Origin: Pomacea canaliculata
Lineage: Eukaryota > Mollusca > Gastropoda > Architaenioglossa > Ampullariidae
Reading direction: 5' to 3'
DNA length: 64,000 nt
Assembly (NCBI RefSeq): GCF_003073045.1
Contig: NC_037599.1
Coordinates: 16,904,055-16,968,054 of the forward strand
The translations under genes were made by a program, and so were the position numbers. Position 1 is the stretch's first letter. Each line of letters starts with the position of its first letter. Positions 23,903 to 36,700 of this stretch are shown here, in pieces. Below the pieces are notes generated by a model. The model did not search any database, was not told where the DNA came from, and saw nothing but the letters and a program-made list of their open reading frames with translations.

Positions 23903-24068
23903 CTCCCATGGGTTGCTGCCGGTTGCTGATAAAACAGCACAGAGGCGCAGAAGGAGGTGGCTTCCTGTCGTCCTGTGCTTGAGTCACCATTACAATCTTG
24001 TCATCGGGATTAAAAGTAAATAACCTCCTGCACTCATTCCAGTTGCCTATTATCAAGTCAGTTACGGG
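23903..24068 (-). CDS. candidate coding exon, unrecognised
   Basis: On the minus strand, acceptor CAAAAG|CCC (exon from 24068) and donor GGGAG|GTAATA (to 23903) bound a frame that is open throughout, starting PVTDLIIGNWNECRRLF. The 166-nt length gives phase 0 in and 1 out. It lies about 60 bases downstream of the duplicated exon fragment ending at 24130, whose donor is compatible. I do not recognise a family, and the call could be chance. Confidence 0.25.
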
Positions 24069-24129
24069 CTTTTGGATGACAGGACGTGAGTGGTCCAACA
24101 TAGAACGGAATGTCGACGTTCACACTCAC

Positions 24130-24410
24130 CATTTTGTTTAGCTGCTTAAGATCTTTCTTTTTCTCCTCCAGAGTTTCTGGAGGAGCAGGAGCTGTAGCAT
24201 CTGTCGCCAGTTCTCTTTTTCAAGAGGTGACAGAGTTATATATTCTGCCCTGCCTCTTGCGAGAAACATTGGATAACCTGTAAATAAATGAAAAGTAGTC
24301 ACTTGAAAAACAAATACCTAGCAATCATCCAAACCTTTACACTCTTTTGATTTTGGGATGGATGATGCCTGGTTGTCAACAATCCGTGTAGGTTAAAGGT
24401 CACAGCTAAA
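24130..24410 (-). pseudogene. partial duplicate of the exon and intron at about 56700-57004
   Basis: The exon-like part 24277-24130 and the intron upstream of it (to about 24410) align with 56844-57004 and its preceding intron on the plus strand. Shared words include 'gtgacctttaacctacacgg' in the intron, 'atgtttctcgcaagaggca' in the exon and a conserved AATG/GATG|GTGAGTGT donor. Because intron sequence is included, the copy arose from DNA, not from a spliced RNA. In the frame MFLARGRAEY...LSPLEKENW it is open until a stop near the exon end. Another frame of the 3' half reads ELATDATAPAPPETLEEKKK, so the true frame is uncertain. Confidence 0.55.
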
Positions 24411-24548
24411 CTCTGGTCTCCAATCGTATTCATCACACGTAAAGCACACACATTCGCCTGGCTCGATGTGAGGACCTCTCTATAATACACACCTACTAAC
24501 GCCCATCGCCGCTAATGACGTCATGTCGCCAGGGAGAGCACTGAGCAG

Positions 24549-24764
24549 GTGAGCGTTGTGTCCACGTGCGGCGTGAAGAGTTCTCGTCCCAAAGATTGCC
24601 CGGTTATAGAGGCGACCCCTGCTGACTGCCAGTCGTGTGCGGTCCACGTTATCAAGGAGCTCGTCTACACCTGTGACAGACCAGCGCTCCGAGGTTTCTA
24701 TTTTTCTGAACAGACCGCAGTTGTTGTTACAGTCCGTGAGAAACTGAATTCTAAACGTTACTCG
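24549..24764 (+). CDS. candidate exon next to a CRE-like site, unrecognised
   Basis: A GC-richer stretch is open for 72 codons between GAGCAG (24543-24548) and a good donor (TACTCG|GTGAGT). It encodes a Cys-containing peptide (CPVIEATPADCQSC, then EQTAVVVTVREKLN). A palindromic cAMP-response-type site, tgacgtca, lies at 24516-24523. It could be the first exon of a plus-strand gene, but no partner exon was found. The sequence before it (CAG|GTGAGC) also looks like a donor, so an upstream mini-exon is an alternative. Confidence 0.25.
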
Positions 24765-24837
24765 GTGAGTTGACTTTTCTGTGAAATAATTTATTTCGAA
24801 ACTTTTTCGCGATTAGAAAGCTTGACAGCTTTATTTC

Positions 24838-24935
24838 TTGGTTTACTGTTTGTTTGTTTTTTTGGTTTGTTTGTTTGTTTGTTTTTTTGTTTTGTTTTTT
24901 ATTTAGTTTTTTTTTTGTTTTGTTTTGCTTATTTC
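24838..24935. repeat. (GTTT)n / T-rich simple repeat
   Basis: Runs of gtttgttt and poly-T. Low-complexity sequence with no coding content. Confidence 0.8.
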
Positions 24936-24959
24936 GTTGACTAGAGAGTGATGTTCATT

Positions 24960-26760
24960 ATCCTAACTGGTTAGAGGCTGACTACTTTATGTAACATTTC
25001 ATCTTTACTCGTTCATCTGAGTCAAATTTTGTATCAAATTTATGTCTGCACTACTTTTATTCTGCTGCTGGACCATTATTGTCTACTTCCACGTCTGTGC
25101 CATCGTGCCATTACTTAGATTTTAGATATGTGCACCAGCAGTGTCCATTTCGGACTCTGATTCTTTTTCCTGCCGGGAAAAGGTTTGATGCCGGACGGTC
25201 ACAAAGGCCAGTCTGCTATGGTTGACATTGAGCATCTCCAGGAAGATGAGCTTACAATGACTGTTAAAGTTATGTTCTGATAAGAATTGTGTGGATGGAA
25301 CGATATTTCTGTCTGTAAAAATTACTCCCCTGCACCAAAGATGGTGAGCTGAGCTTCCAAATAAATGTCATTGTAACCTTCAGCTACTTTTTTCAATCAG
25401 AACCTTATTGGTTGATCGAAGAGTTTCCACAATGGGAAGACTGAAGACCTCGACTATGCTGATGGCTTTGCCCTTCTTCTCAACTTGCGCAGCTACACTA
25501 ACCCAGCACGAAATAAACTCTTGGCTTTGACAACAGCTTCTATTATTGTTATATTATATATTATTGCTGTGAGTCAGACAATGGTGGAGCAAAGCATAAA
25601 TATGGTAATAAATCTGATTTATATAATGTTTTGCCCCATTATTGTCTGACTCATAGCAATAATAAAAAGTTCTTTCTTAGAAATCCTGCCTGCTTGCACT
25701 GCATACAGGGAGGTGATAAAAGAACGAAAAAATGTGTAAAAACCGAAATAATTCGTGGAATCAATGCTGTTATCGACTCTCTTTGTCCGACCTGAAGACC
25801 GTGGCTTAGTGAAGCACTCAGGCAACATTTGGGCAACTGAGGCAACATTGCTTGATATCGTGTTAGACGTTTCCCGCGTTACGAAGATCCCGAGATAGTT
25901 AAGACTACTTCACAGAAGGACATGCACAGCTGCTTCACACTTGAGTGAATAATCAATCTAGTTGCCTGACAACCAGAAGTCGCTCCAACATGTTAAGTAG
26001 CTGTATCTTTATTTTTATTTCAAGACAGCGATGGACTTTGCTGGTCAAGGCGTAGTTTGAAGTGCATGTCAGTGGAATGTTTGTGTTAAATGCTGAGGTT
26101 GATCTCAGAGTGAAATGGCAACATGTAGATGAATAGACCTTCCCTTAGTTTTTGAGATACACACTTACACACATCACCATCATAGACGTTCAAACAAACC
26201 CCAAACACTAAGATTATACCTGAATACTCGTACGTCCGCAAGGCACCACCAATGGGATAGCTGGGGACGTAAAAACAAAAAAAAAACAAACAAACAAACG
26301 AACTAAGAAACGAACGAATGAACGATTGATCAAGCAAAGACGAAGGAAGGAAAGATGGAAAGAGAGAAAAAAAGAACAACAAATAACAATGTAAAGAATA
26401 ACTACATAAAGAAACAAAAGATCCACTGTCTGTAAAAGACATCATCGATCCTTTACTTTTCTCAAATCGTTCAGGTGGTTAGTCAACCTGCAAAAGTAAG
26501 GAAGCAAGAATTAGACCATGGACGTAGATGGTATCTACATTCATGATGAGACTAAAAACCTGACATACAGAGCCAACCTATCCATACAATTAACCTCGGG
26601 AAGTTTAAATAATTATTTTTTTCGATCCTAAAATAGATCAAAATAGTGAAGCACATTTTCTCATTCTGTAACAATAATTAATTCATTCTGCAGTCTTCAA
26701 CCATCAATATTTGATGTGGGCGTTCGGGTTTTTTTATGTAAGTTTGCGGTCATGGCAGAC
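24960..26760. other. intergenic, with one inverted repeat; no supported gene
   Basis: Apart from the hairpin at 25559-25665, it contains A-rich simple sequence at about 26275-26400 (aac/aaag/gaaa). No exon is recognised. Confidence 0.4.
25559..25665. mobile_element. imperfect inverted repeat, about 35-bp arms, MITE- or hairpin-like
   Basis: The left arm (25559-25594) reads 'attattgctgtgagtcagac' and onward to 'gagcaaa'. The right arm (25629-25665) is its reverse complement with about four mismatches. The loop is about 34 bases. It is either a small transposon end pair or a chance foldback; no target-site duplication is evident. Confidence 0.55.
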
Positions 26761-26989
26761 ATTGTCAAGGAAACTGCAAGACAACCAAACTCTGACTTTG
26801 TGACCGGAGAGCGAAGGACAGTCTAGAAAGTATTGAATGAAAAAACTCGTTGCTTCTAAGAGGCACGGGGGATTTCTTTCTCTTTCCCTTCTGATGGACT
26901 GAGGCAGGAAGCATGGAGTACTTTCTTGAAGCAGTAGTCCAGATCACAGAAGCTGACTGCACCAAGACTGATCCCGGCATGGAGCATGG

Positions 26990-27440
26990 CGTCTGGTGGG
27001 TATGGAAACGAGGCTGCGTCTGACAGGCTGAGTCGCTCTCTTCTTCAGTCATTTTTCTCATTTCTTCTTCAACTTCTCTGTTTATTCGTATTATAGGTTT
27101 CTTTTAATTACACTCTGCATTCTCTTAAGCTTCATTTTGTTTTTTATTTACTTCTTGTATTTATCTTATTTTCCGTTTGACGGTCGCCATTGTTCCCGTC
27201 ACATAGATGTTAGATCTAATTCTTGTCACTCGTTTTCTTTCCTCTTCTCGGAAGTTTAACATTGCATCTTCATCCGCCTGTTGTAGAAATGAGCTGTGTC
27301 TGTTATATGACAATATGACTGTATGGTTGTTGGTGATTTACTGTACTTCTGTTAATAATTTCTGTACAGCGTTTTGAGCAAATTGTTGGAAAAGCGCTCT
27401 GTGAATGTTCATCCTCATCATCATCATTATTATTATAATT
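26990..27440 (+). mobile_element. 3' UTR of a CR1/L2-like LINE
   Basis: The end (27360-27440) has 'gtacagcgttttgagcaaat', then 'ttggaaaagcgctctgtgaa', then CATC and ATT repeats. It matches the end of the element at 1-550. Its upstream part ('cgaggctgcgtctgacaggc', 26999 onward) recurs at 49750-49825. No coding part remains. Confidence 0.55.
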
Positions 27441-28949
27441 GATTCCGGGGTCTATCGTCCACCTGTTGCAGTTAACCACGAGTGTTTTGAGAACACACGC
27501 AGGTAGCAAGCTACAGGAGCTTGCAAGACTGTTAGCGTCCTAGTTGTCTGATGGTCGTGCAATTGTTACCATAGTCTTCTTTTCATGAACATGTAGCACT
27601 TATCTTTCAGGCTCAAGATTATCTTTCTTTCCTTTTTCTGTCCATTTCTCCTAGCTACCGTTACAGTTCTCCCTTAAACACAAGGAAATTTCACAATATT
27701 TTTCTAGAAATAATAATGGATTGACTCGTTGGCTTATGCGTGCGTCTGTACACAAAAGAGGTCCACACTGAGTAGTTCTAGCTGGAAACTGGCGCAATTT
27801 ATTATTATTATTATTATTATTAAAAAATGCACACATCCGTCCATCAGTGTCTCCTTGTCCGTTTCCTTCATACATCCCAATCATGCGAAATATTTGCCAA
27901 CGACACAACAGTACATGAATGTCACACATTGACCCACGTAAGATTTGTCATTTGTCATTTGTCTGTCTTAGTTGCAGATATTCACCAGCAACTGGTTTCG
28001 TCCTCGAAACCGGCCAGCGAGCTTTGTCCTGGGGACAGGAAACGTTAAATATTTTACTGAATCCCCGACTGATCGCCTCGACTGTAGCGACGGCATGCAA
28101 GCAAGGTTGTTCGTGGAAACGTCTGGCTGTCGGCGGTGATCTAGTGACCTGCTGATAAGGCTAGGCACAGTACAGAGAAAATGTCAGCATGCAACATAAT
28201 TGTATTTCATTATGGACAAAGCTGTGCTTTTTTTGTGTTTTATTTCCTTGAAGCTTGTGCTATGGGTTGGAAGGGTTCTGATCCCCAAACCGTGAGATTG
28301 CTGTCGCACCTGTCGCTAGCTACTCCCCAAGGACCTTGTAACGGTGTCTAGGAACCAAATTGTTTTAACTCCGACTTCAACTTTTTTCAGTTACAACTAC
28401 ACTTCCTCTTCTGAGCCTATTATTTGCTCCTCCACGTTCATAAACCTGTTGACTCTATCAAAGCTGACTCTGACTCTTGAAACCCAGCGTTGAAAGAGTG
28501 TTATGGCCATCATGTTGCAACATGTACAGTTGTTGTGTAGCTTTTGGGTTAGCTATTCTGCGGTCAGCGAGTTGGACAAAGTTTTAGGTTCCGACTTTTA
28601 TTCTTTTACTTCCATAGCGTTATGCTTAATGAAAAGTCTCTTAAACCCAAAATGCTTGGTCAGAAAGAGCATGTGGACTCGGTCACAACTTGTTTTTAAA
28701 GCCTCTGATAGGCTTGAAAACGTTGTTTGCCTTCTCTTCGAAGACTCTCCCTTTCTTCTGGTACTTAGGCTACCAACTTTTTTAGATATAAGGACTCTGC
28801 ACTTTAAAAATTTGTTCTTTGGGTTAAAAGAAGTCATTTTATAAGGAAGGTGTCAATATTTTGTATCGATCTGTCGATATTTTGGAGAGTTCATATTATA
28901 GTGGTTTTCGCTTTCTTTGATGTTGCCCTCTAATAATGAGAAAAGTGTC

Positions 28950-29370
28950 CGTATTCCTGTAGAAGACTTCTGGGAACTAGCGATCTTATAACTTTAGATA
29001 ATATAAAAACCATGTCTCCTAGAGTTCTGGAACATACTGCAAAGGGTCAGCTCTGGGGACACTCCGATAATAAATAAAGGCGCTCCACAGGAGTGTATCT
29101 TGTCACCGATGCTGTTCTCTGCTTACACCAATGAAGTCCTTTTAGATTTCTCCAACTGTTTCTCATCGTTAAGTTTGCAAACATGTGGTTAACGCTGCTC
29201 GGCGCAAGGACCGGTGGCTCAATGGCGAGCTGAATCTTTTAGGTTCAGAAAATACATTCGTGGTTTGAGGATGGCTTTCTGGTGCTCATTGTTTTCAAAA
29301 CTAAAGAAATGGTCCTTGATAGAAGTAAACACCAACCAGTTCCCACATCTGTGATCACTGGCGTGAGACG
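28950..29370 (+). mobile_element. decayed LINE reverse-transcriptase fragment
   Basis: Translation near 29070-29150 gives NKGAPQECILSPMLFSAYTN, the G-P-Q-G-xx-LSP-LF-xYTN motif of non-LTR reverse transcriptases. About 29290-29370 gives FKTKEMVLDRSK, then VITGV, the downstream KTKE motif. The catalytic [FY]ADD region between them is degraded. Many stops are present. A (GA)n tract at 29378-29418 follows directly. Confidence 0.7.
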
Positions 29371-29943
29371 GTAGAAGAGAGAGAGAGAGAGAGAGACTGT
29401 GTGTGAGAGAGAGAGAGACAGGGTTAGAGCGTTACCATGTGATCAAAGAGATCAATACTCAGGTAGCAGGTAGCGGGACTCGGCAAAGTGTTTCCTCCTC
29501 CTGAAAATCGATTGTCGGGATCCGTTCAAAGAAATCTGCAGTTTGGAGCGACTGACTGACTCAACCCTTAGTCGTGTGTCGAGCTGCAAGCTGTCGGACT
29601 GTCGGGCTGCTTGTACGTGTGTATAAATGTATATAAGTGTATGTATACATGTGTTAGTAAGCATGGCGGTGGACTCGTGACTGGACTAAACGGGGGCACC
29701 GCAAGTGTGGTGAGTGGTTAGTCTGGAGATAGGTTGTGGATGAATTGTAATACGTAATGCTGACACATTGCATACAACACTTCTCCAACACACTTGTCAC
29801 TTATAACAACTACCAAACAGAAATTTTGTTCTCCAACATATGTGTTGATTTTTGCAGCCTTGTCGGACATTTCCAGAATTTGTGTTTGTGGTACTTCTGT
29901 AAACTAACGGAATAAGCCTAGGCATGTGTATGCGTGTGTTTCT

Positions 29944-30153
29944 GTACGTTTGCATGTCTGTACATGTGCATATGTATATGCTTGTATGCGTACATGTGTG
30001 CGTACTTGTGTGTAGGTTTTTCTGCTCCTGGAATATCAAAATCGTCATCTTGTACGTTTGCATGTCTGTACATGTGCATATGTGCACGCTTGTATGTGTG
30101 TACATGTGAATGTGTATGTGTGTGTAGGTGTTTGTGCTCCTGAAAATCGTCAT
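29944..30153. repeat. two-copy tandem repeat, about 108-bp period
   Basis: 'gtacgtttgcatgtctgtac' occurs at 29944 and 30052. Each unit ends with 'ctcctg' and 'atcgtcatct'. The TGTA-rich composition explains the overlapping open frames on both strands. Confidence 0.75.
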
Positions 30154-30790
30154 CTGTGTTACGTTGTGCGGAGATTGACAGGTAATATTGCTCTACATAC
30201 TGTGACGTAGAATACTGTCTTACTGTGACGTACAGAAATATTGCGTTTGCAAGTGTGTACTTCCTGGTGCTTAGGATGCAACATGGTAGACTGTGTAACA
30301 AGTCATCCTGTGCATGTACCCGTTTCTACCTGCTATCAGCGACATAGTTAGGCACCCTGAATGCCACCCGCCTTCTGCAATGTGTGACGCTTTGCTGACT
30401 AGACATTGATTCCGAGATCGATGAAAAAACCTGTGACATGAGCAGCCGATATCCATGATGTAAACTATCCCAGACCTTGCGGTTGGTGGAACCGGAAAAA
30501 TCTGAGATCTGACTGACTAACGTCCGCCATGTTTGGCCATAGTTTTTGTTTTCTTTACGTTTCATTCGTTTTCCCGTCCAAGACTACTTCTCGGCCCGTT
30601 TGCAACATACTGAGAGACGAACCGGAAGACAGAAGAAGAGACAGAGAAAGACTTGTTTGGAATGTCATAGTTTCCAGCCATTACCCACAATACATTTGAC
30701 TTTCAGATCCTGACGCTCTGACAGTCTGAACCGATCAGAGCCTGGTGTCCTATGGAGCGACTGTAGCTGTCCATCGGAAACAACGTCATC

Positions 30791-33700
30791 ATGGGTGGCG
30801 CCCCCAGTCAAGTGGTACAGCCTGTCAAGGTGAGTCTTTTTTTCTTGACTCGTTTATCTCTCAAACACTATTCTCCTATTATCAACACAGACCCAGACAT
30901 AGAAAGCTGATTTACACCTGGCAGACGTAAGCACTTCAAAGGTCTGACCGTCCTTCATGCCCTGTGTGACGCACATCGATTTGTACGACTCACGTGCACA
31001 AAGAGTCGTGTGCATGGGTCGGCGATGAATTCACTGTTACAAGGTGCGTGAGGAGAAACAATCAGCACTGGAGGAGAGGGCTGGAGGGGATGCAATCACG
31101 TGGGGATGCACTACTGACCTTCACTGCATCACAGGGCAAGGTACCTTGTTACGTCACATCCTCTCATGAGTTACAGGAATGAGAAGGAAGCGGGAGACCG
31201 TCTTCCATGCAGGGATTTTTTGGGGGAGGGGAAGGTTGCCTTCTTTGAAACCAAGGACTTGGATTTTTAAATGACTGGGTGTAATTCATTGCCACAAACT
31301 ACCACTGAGACGTCACGGCTCTTCATTAACACGTACTCTAAGAGGTATCCTCTTTGCTCTGAGCTCTAAGTGACCAAAGGTCATGCAATCTTGCTGATGA
31401 AAGAGTTTATTAATTTGAGAGAATACCTGCAGTCGTTTTCAACGCTAGACTGATTATAACGCTCCATCGCTCTGCACCAGACGTCCTCTTCACCTGTCCC
31501 AGTCTCACACCTCAGGCTTGCGACATCCACCTGTTCTCTCAATACAACACAAACCATCAGTCCGTGGGTTTTCATTTATTATTCCAACAATTAACAGATT
31601 AATAAATAAACCCTTTAATAAACCAAATCCCAGAGTTAGTGGGAGGACACCAAGGATAATCAGCACGCTCATTAGAACAATCCCTCCCGAACACATACCC
31701 ATAGATCCATCCAATCTCGTAACAACACTCAGCACAGTGTTTGCGTAACATTGTCACGTGATGTCTCACGTGGGCATCAATCCGCTTTTGCAACAGACTG
31801 CACGTGCATCAGGTGGAGGTGAAGGCTTAAGGGTATTACGTTGTCAATTAGTTTCTTCATAAAAAGGACAAAAAGAGGATCTAGGGCTGGTGACAGCAGT
31901 GAGCATCATTGTAGTACAGACTGACATCCATCACATCATGCTTTATGTCTACTTATCAACTGCTCTGCCCGTCTGTCATTCCGACCATCTTTATTTTTTC
32001 TTCCATGAAAAATTAATTCTTTGTCGCGAAAGTTTTTGTTGTTGTGCAGCACTCGGAGCTCTTACTGTGAGCGTCGGAAGAATCGGTATAAATTATTTAT
32101 CGTTATTTTCATCATGTTCTTGGTCTTCTGGCGAATTTACCGGAGTTTCTCACTCTGTCGGATTTGTTACTAACTCCACGCCAGCCTCCTAAATCGCTCA
32201 GCGCGTCGAAAGACAGAATAGTTTAGGCATCCAACGACTTTCTGAATGTCACCTCCACTAGGAAAAAAAAAAAAGAAAGTAAATGAGCAATCATCGAGTC
32301 ATCATCTACAAGGGTGAAAAAAAGATTCCATGACAGTTTATTTACGGGTTCAAGGCAGCTGTAAACTGTGGCTTGTGAAACTCCTTTGTGCTCGCCGCCG
32401 CCGCCGCATCTTGGTCACGTGCCTGTCACACGACAGATGTCGGATTCGTTTTCCTCCTCCCCCACGTCGATGAGGTCTGCACATCAGTCCTCGCACACAG
32501 CAACGCGAAGACACGGCGACGACACCGCAGGGCGGCTGGCTGGGTCACGTGACGACACGATCTATACAGCGCTTGCGTTTGTTCCGGTGGACCGTGACAA
32601 CATTCGAACACCGTGACTGAGAGGAGGAGAGGCCGTGACACACCTGTGCTGTCGTCCAGTGGAACTCCGAGTGACCTTTGACATCTATATGTGAAGGAGA
32701 GAAATCTCTCATGAATTATTTTCTTTTTAACGGGTGGGAAGATTTTGCTGAAGGAATGGCCGCCCGCGCGTCACCCAACTGACTGACAGACGCCATGCGC
32801 GATCTGGTGGCCGTGGATGTAGCCATCCAGTCGTTGTCGCCTGCATCACTCATCGCTGTCACCTGCAATCCTGGTCAGGTAGGTGATCTGTCAGGATTTC
32901 AATGTCAAATTTTAAGTTTTTCAGGGCATTGAACGTTGGCGACATTTGTGATTCATTTGCGGAAATGTGTGTAACTGTCGGCATGAGCATCACAGGTAAA
33001 AGGTGACAGGCCCGAGGATGGAGGAGGAGGATGGAGGAGGAGGAGGCAGGGAGGAAAGGGAAAGCTCCCGGGTGAGACAACTCGTATTGAAGGCCAGGAT
33101 GGCGGACATAAGTAAAGCAGAAGTAAAAACAAGGACGGAATTAAGTAGTCTCTCCAGTTTTTAAAACAGTTAACAGAGTTTCAATGGCATCATTGTTGGT
33201 GTACAGATTGTATTACTTTTCTTCAACTTCCGTGATGTGCATTTGCTTAAAATCGCTTGCAAACATACTTTACGCACGTCAATAAAAATCATTTATTCTG
33301 GGATTCGAAGTCAGTAATACAGAACTGCTCCAAATGAGCTTTGTCCTCTGCAGTGGCAATGATTCTGAGGGTGTCCGGTCACTTAATCCCCAGACACTTC
33401 ATCCCCGACACTTCATCCCCGACACTTCACCCCCGAGACTTTTAATCCCCAGACACTTCATCCCCAGACACTTCATCCCCGAGACTTTTAATCCCCAGAC
33501 ACTTCATCCCCAGACACTTCATCCCCGACACTTCATCCCCGACACTCAAGAACTATTTTCATATCATATTGTTGAAGAACATTAAATTTACTAGCTTATA
33601 TGAACTTTAACTAATGTTGTAGATGTTCAAATGACGTTGAAGTTAAAAGCATGATTTGAATTTGAATTTCAATTAAATTTTTCGCTGACTTCATAATTTT

Positions 33701-36700
33701 TATAGTTAAGGATTTAGTTTAGGGATTAAGTGTCTGGGGATGAAGTGTCTGGGGATTAAAAGTCTAGGGGATGAAGTGTCGGGGATGAAGTGTCGGGGAT
33801 GAAGTGTCTGGGGATTAAGTGACTGGGAACCGATTCTGAGGAAACAAGAATATCTTTCTCCCCCTTCCCCGGCACAATGTTTGAGATGTGATTCTTAACG
33901 AGGTAGAGAAACAGAGAGAGAGACATAACAAAACTTTTTATTTACGAGGGTGACAAAATGAGTAAAAGTTATGCTTTTTTACATCCAGCCCTCGGTGTAA
34001 ATAAAGGAAAAATAAACACAACTTTACTACAAAACAAAGCATTAATCAAAGAAGATATGGTTAGTTTTTGACGCACTGACTTGCAAATCTTGTATGTGAT
34101 TGATATGATCATAAAGTTTATCTTATTTCGAATATTACATAATTTCGTGCGATTGCGGTAACAGAGGGAGTCAGTTTTCGACGAGTTTTGTTTCTTGTGG
34201 AGTGTGGCTTTGTCTTTTAACACCGAAGGCAGCAGGCGTTGTGATGCTACTACCGTGTACATGACTGCACTCACGCACCTCCTCTTTGTTTTTCGCAATG
34301 TGCGAGTGTGAACGTCGTTCACTGTGATTTCACTTACCCGGAAAATAATGAAGAAAACCAGTCTACCCGGAATTCCCCACCGAAATAGAGTCTGGAAAAA
34401 AGGTCTACATCTGAGTCCCGAGGTTTGAACGTGATCAGAATGCGGTCCTCAGTACAGTGGGATGAGAGAGCAGCTTACCGCTGCGCTACCGGGCCACCTC
34501 TCCATCAACAGCAACCTTGACGTTTTCTTCTTTCTTGTCTTTCTTCTCAAGGTCTTCCCTGGGGTCACGTGGGCTTTTAACGGAGATGGATTGCTGACAC
34601 GCGTGACGCATATAAAATACACAGAGAGAGAGGAAAGGGATTGTCACCATGCCTAGGCTTGCTCCCATCATCCTCAAATCAACGAATAAAAATAGCTTTT
34701 ACAGGTGGACATGTAGCAGGGTTAGAGATCATGGTGCTCATTAGCCTGGATGCCCATCCTTGCTGGCAGGTACACAACAAACAGGTTAGCCTGGCCTGCA
34801 TGACACGAGTGTCAGAATAAGCGTTGGTGTGTGTGTATGTGTGTGTGTGCAGGGTGAACACACAACTGGCGACACGTTCGACGGGCCGACAAAGAACCGA
34901 GAATGTCGCGACGTCCTGGCACTTGTCCTGTTCCTGGCCTTCCTTGGCGGACTGGTAAGTGCATGGCAAATCAGCTTAAAAAAATTAATAAAAGGTCTTT
35001 GAGAGTTTTAATGGATACATAACGTCTTTTGTAGCAGTCTCTATGAGCTTTACAACAACAGGTAAACAACTTAAACCGCGCGCTCGCACACAAACACAAT
35101 GGCCTCAGTAATATTGTTAGAGATGTATCTGAAGCTCTGGATAGACCCTAGCTGTAACAAGACTTGCTAAAGCTACCCCTCAGCCATCTTACCACCCTTT
35201 GTTTCATGATAGGGTCGAGCATGAAAAGAATTTTAACTGCCTATTTTAAAATCAAAGATAAAACAATCCAGAAAACAAAAATCGCGCTATAGTCGACTTC
35301 AGGGTGGGTTCATTAGTCTGACGACATGACAATCACGGGTGTGTGCAGGGTTACGTGTTTTGGTATGCAGTGGACAAGGGCAACCCTTGTCTCCTCATCT
35401 ACGCCACAGACAGCTACGGCAACGTCTGCAACCAGAAGAACAAAGCGATTCCTGGAGCCTCTGAGTCTGGTCGTGATACTACGGACCGTCCGTGAGTCAG
35501 AGAGCATGCGTGCGTTAATGTGTGTTTGTGTGTGTGAGTGTGCATGTGTGCTTGTGTGTGTGCGTGCGTGTGTGTGTAAAGTCTTATTGTTCGATCGAAA
35601 GGTTGCAACTTCCGAACAGCATTGCCGGAGAAATCTCTTGCTACCTTTTATTTCTTTACTTCACTTTTTCGTTTTTTTATTTTTAAAATCCTTTTTCCTT
35701 TTCATTTATTCCTTCATTATTTTTTACGACAATCCATTTTCTTCTCTTTATTTCCACGACAGAACTATGTTAATTACGGTATAGTACCTCGCATGTTCCT
35801 ATACATACGGGTACACAAATACCCGTTTGATGGCAATTTGGTCTCGCTAACGAGCAAAGGAGAATGAATGTGCGACCAATGTAATTCCCTCACTCTGTGT
35901 CAGGAAGCTGTTCTACTTCGACAAGAACTATCTGAAAACTGTGATGGACTCGACAGGCACAACTAAGGTGGAGTCTGTGATGGTGTGTGTGCGCATGTGT
36001 CCCAACGAGACCCTCAGCGACCTGTCGGCCATCAAGAACTTCTACAACTCTTACGGCGTCAGCATCTGCAACTACAATGCAGCGGAGAGCAGCTTCGTGG
36101 CCGACGGGACGGTCTGTCCGAAGACACCTGTGGAAAAACAGTGAGTCGCGCTCACCACGTGCTGTTTCGACCTTCTAGCCTTCTAAGTGTCTAAAATATC
36201 ATTCCTTGTGCATGCAAATAATTCGTCAAACAGATGAGATACACTTTAACAAATATTTTAAAGGCATGTTGATCATATTAGTTCAAACAGGTACTAAAAT
36301 ACTACTTTCAAATATAGTATTTCTTCATTAATGAAGGAAAAAAAAAGGTCAGTGAATTTAATGAAATTTTACACAGCCATACAGAGATTGAAAACAAAAT
36401 CCTGACCAATCTTTGTACTGTTATCTTTAGAGATATCTTCAAACCCCGAGGAAAATTGATTATAGATAATGAATGATTTATTCACGAATAAGCCGTGCTT
36501 TTTTGTTTGTTTGTTTGTTTGTTTGTTGTTGTTTTTTTTTGTTTTTGTTTTTGTTTTGTTTTTTTGATTGTTTTTTGTTTTTTTTGTTAAAACTTAATTA
36601 TTGATTGCCTATTTCCTCCATCAATAACTAGGATAAATAACAGCCCTTTCTGGTGTTTAAATAATACAGTCTTTGATTATCCAAAGCTGATTTTCAGGAC

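Noticed and set aside
28503..28844. 113-codon plus-strand open frame
   Set aside because: It has no recognisable motif, lies upstream of a LINE fragment, and lacks splice support; probably chance or unrecognisable LINE sequence.
29797..30301. Minus-strand frames of 118-127 codons with HTHTHT/YTH repeats
   Set aside because: They lie in the TGTA-rich tandem repeat at 29.9-30.15 kb.
33380..33830. Regular short repeats resembling a CRISPR array
   Set aside because: The genome is eukaryotic, units are contiguous with no unique spacers, and the second array is the inverse of the first with a target-site duplication outside. It is a foldback transposon.
34411..34500. tRNA gene on the minus strand
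   Set aside because: Same reason as the other SINE: promoter boxes without a complete tRNA fold.
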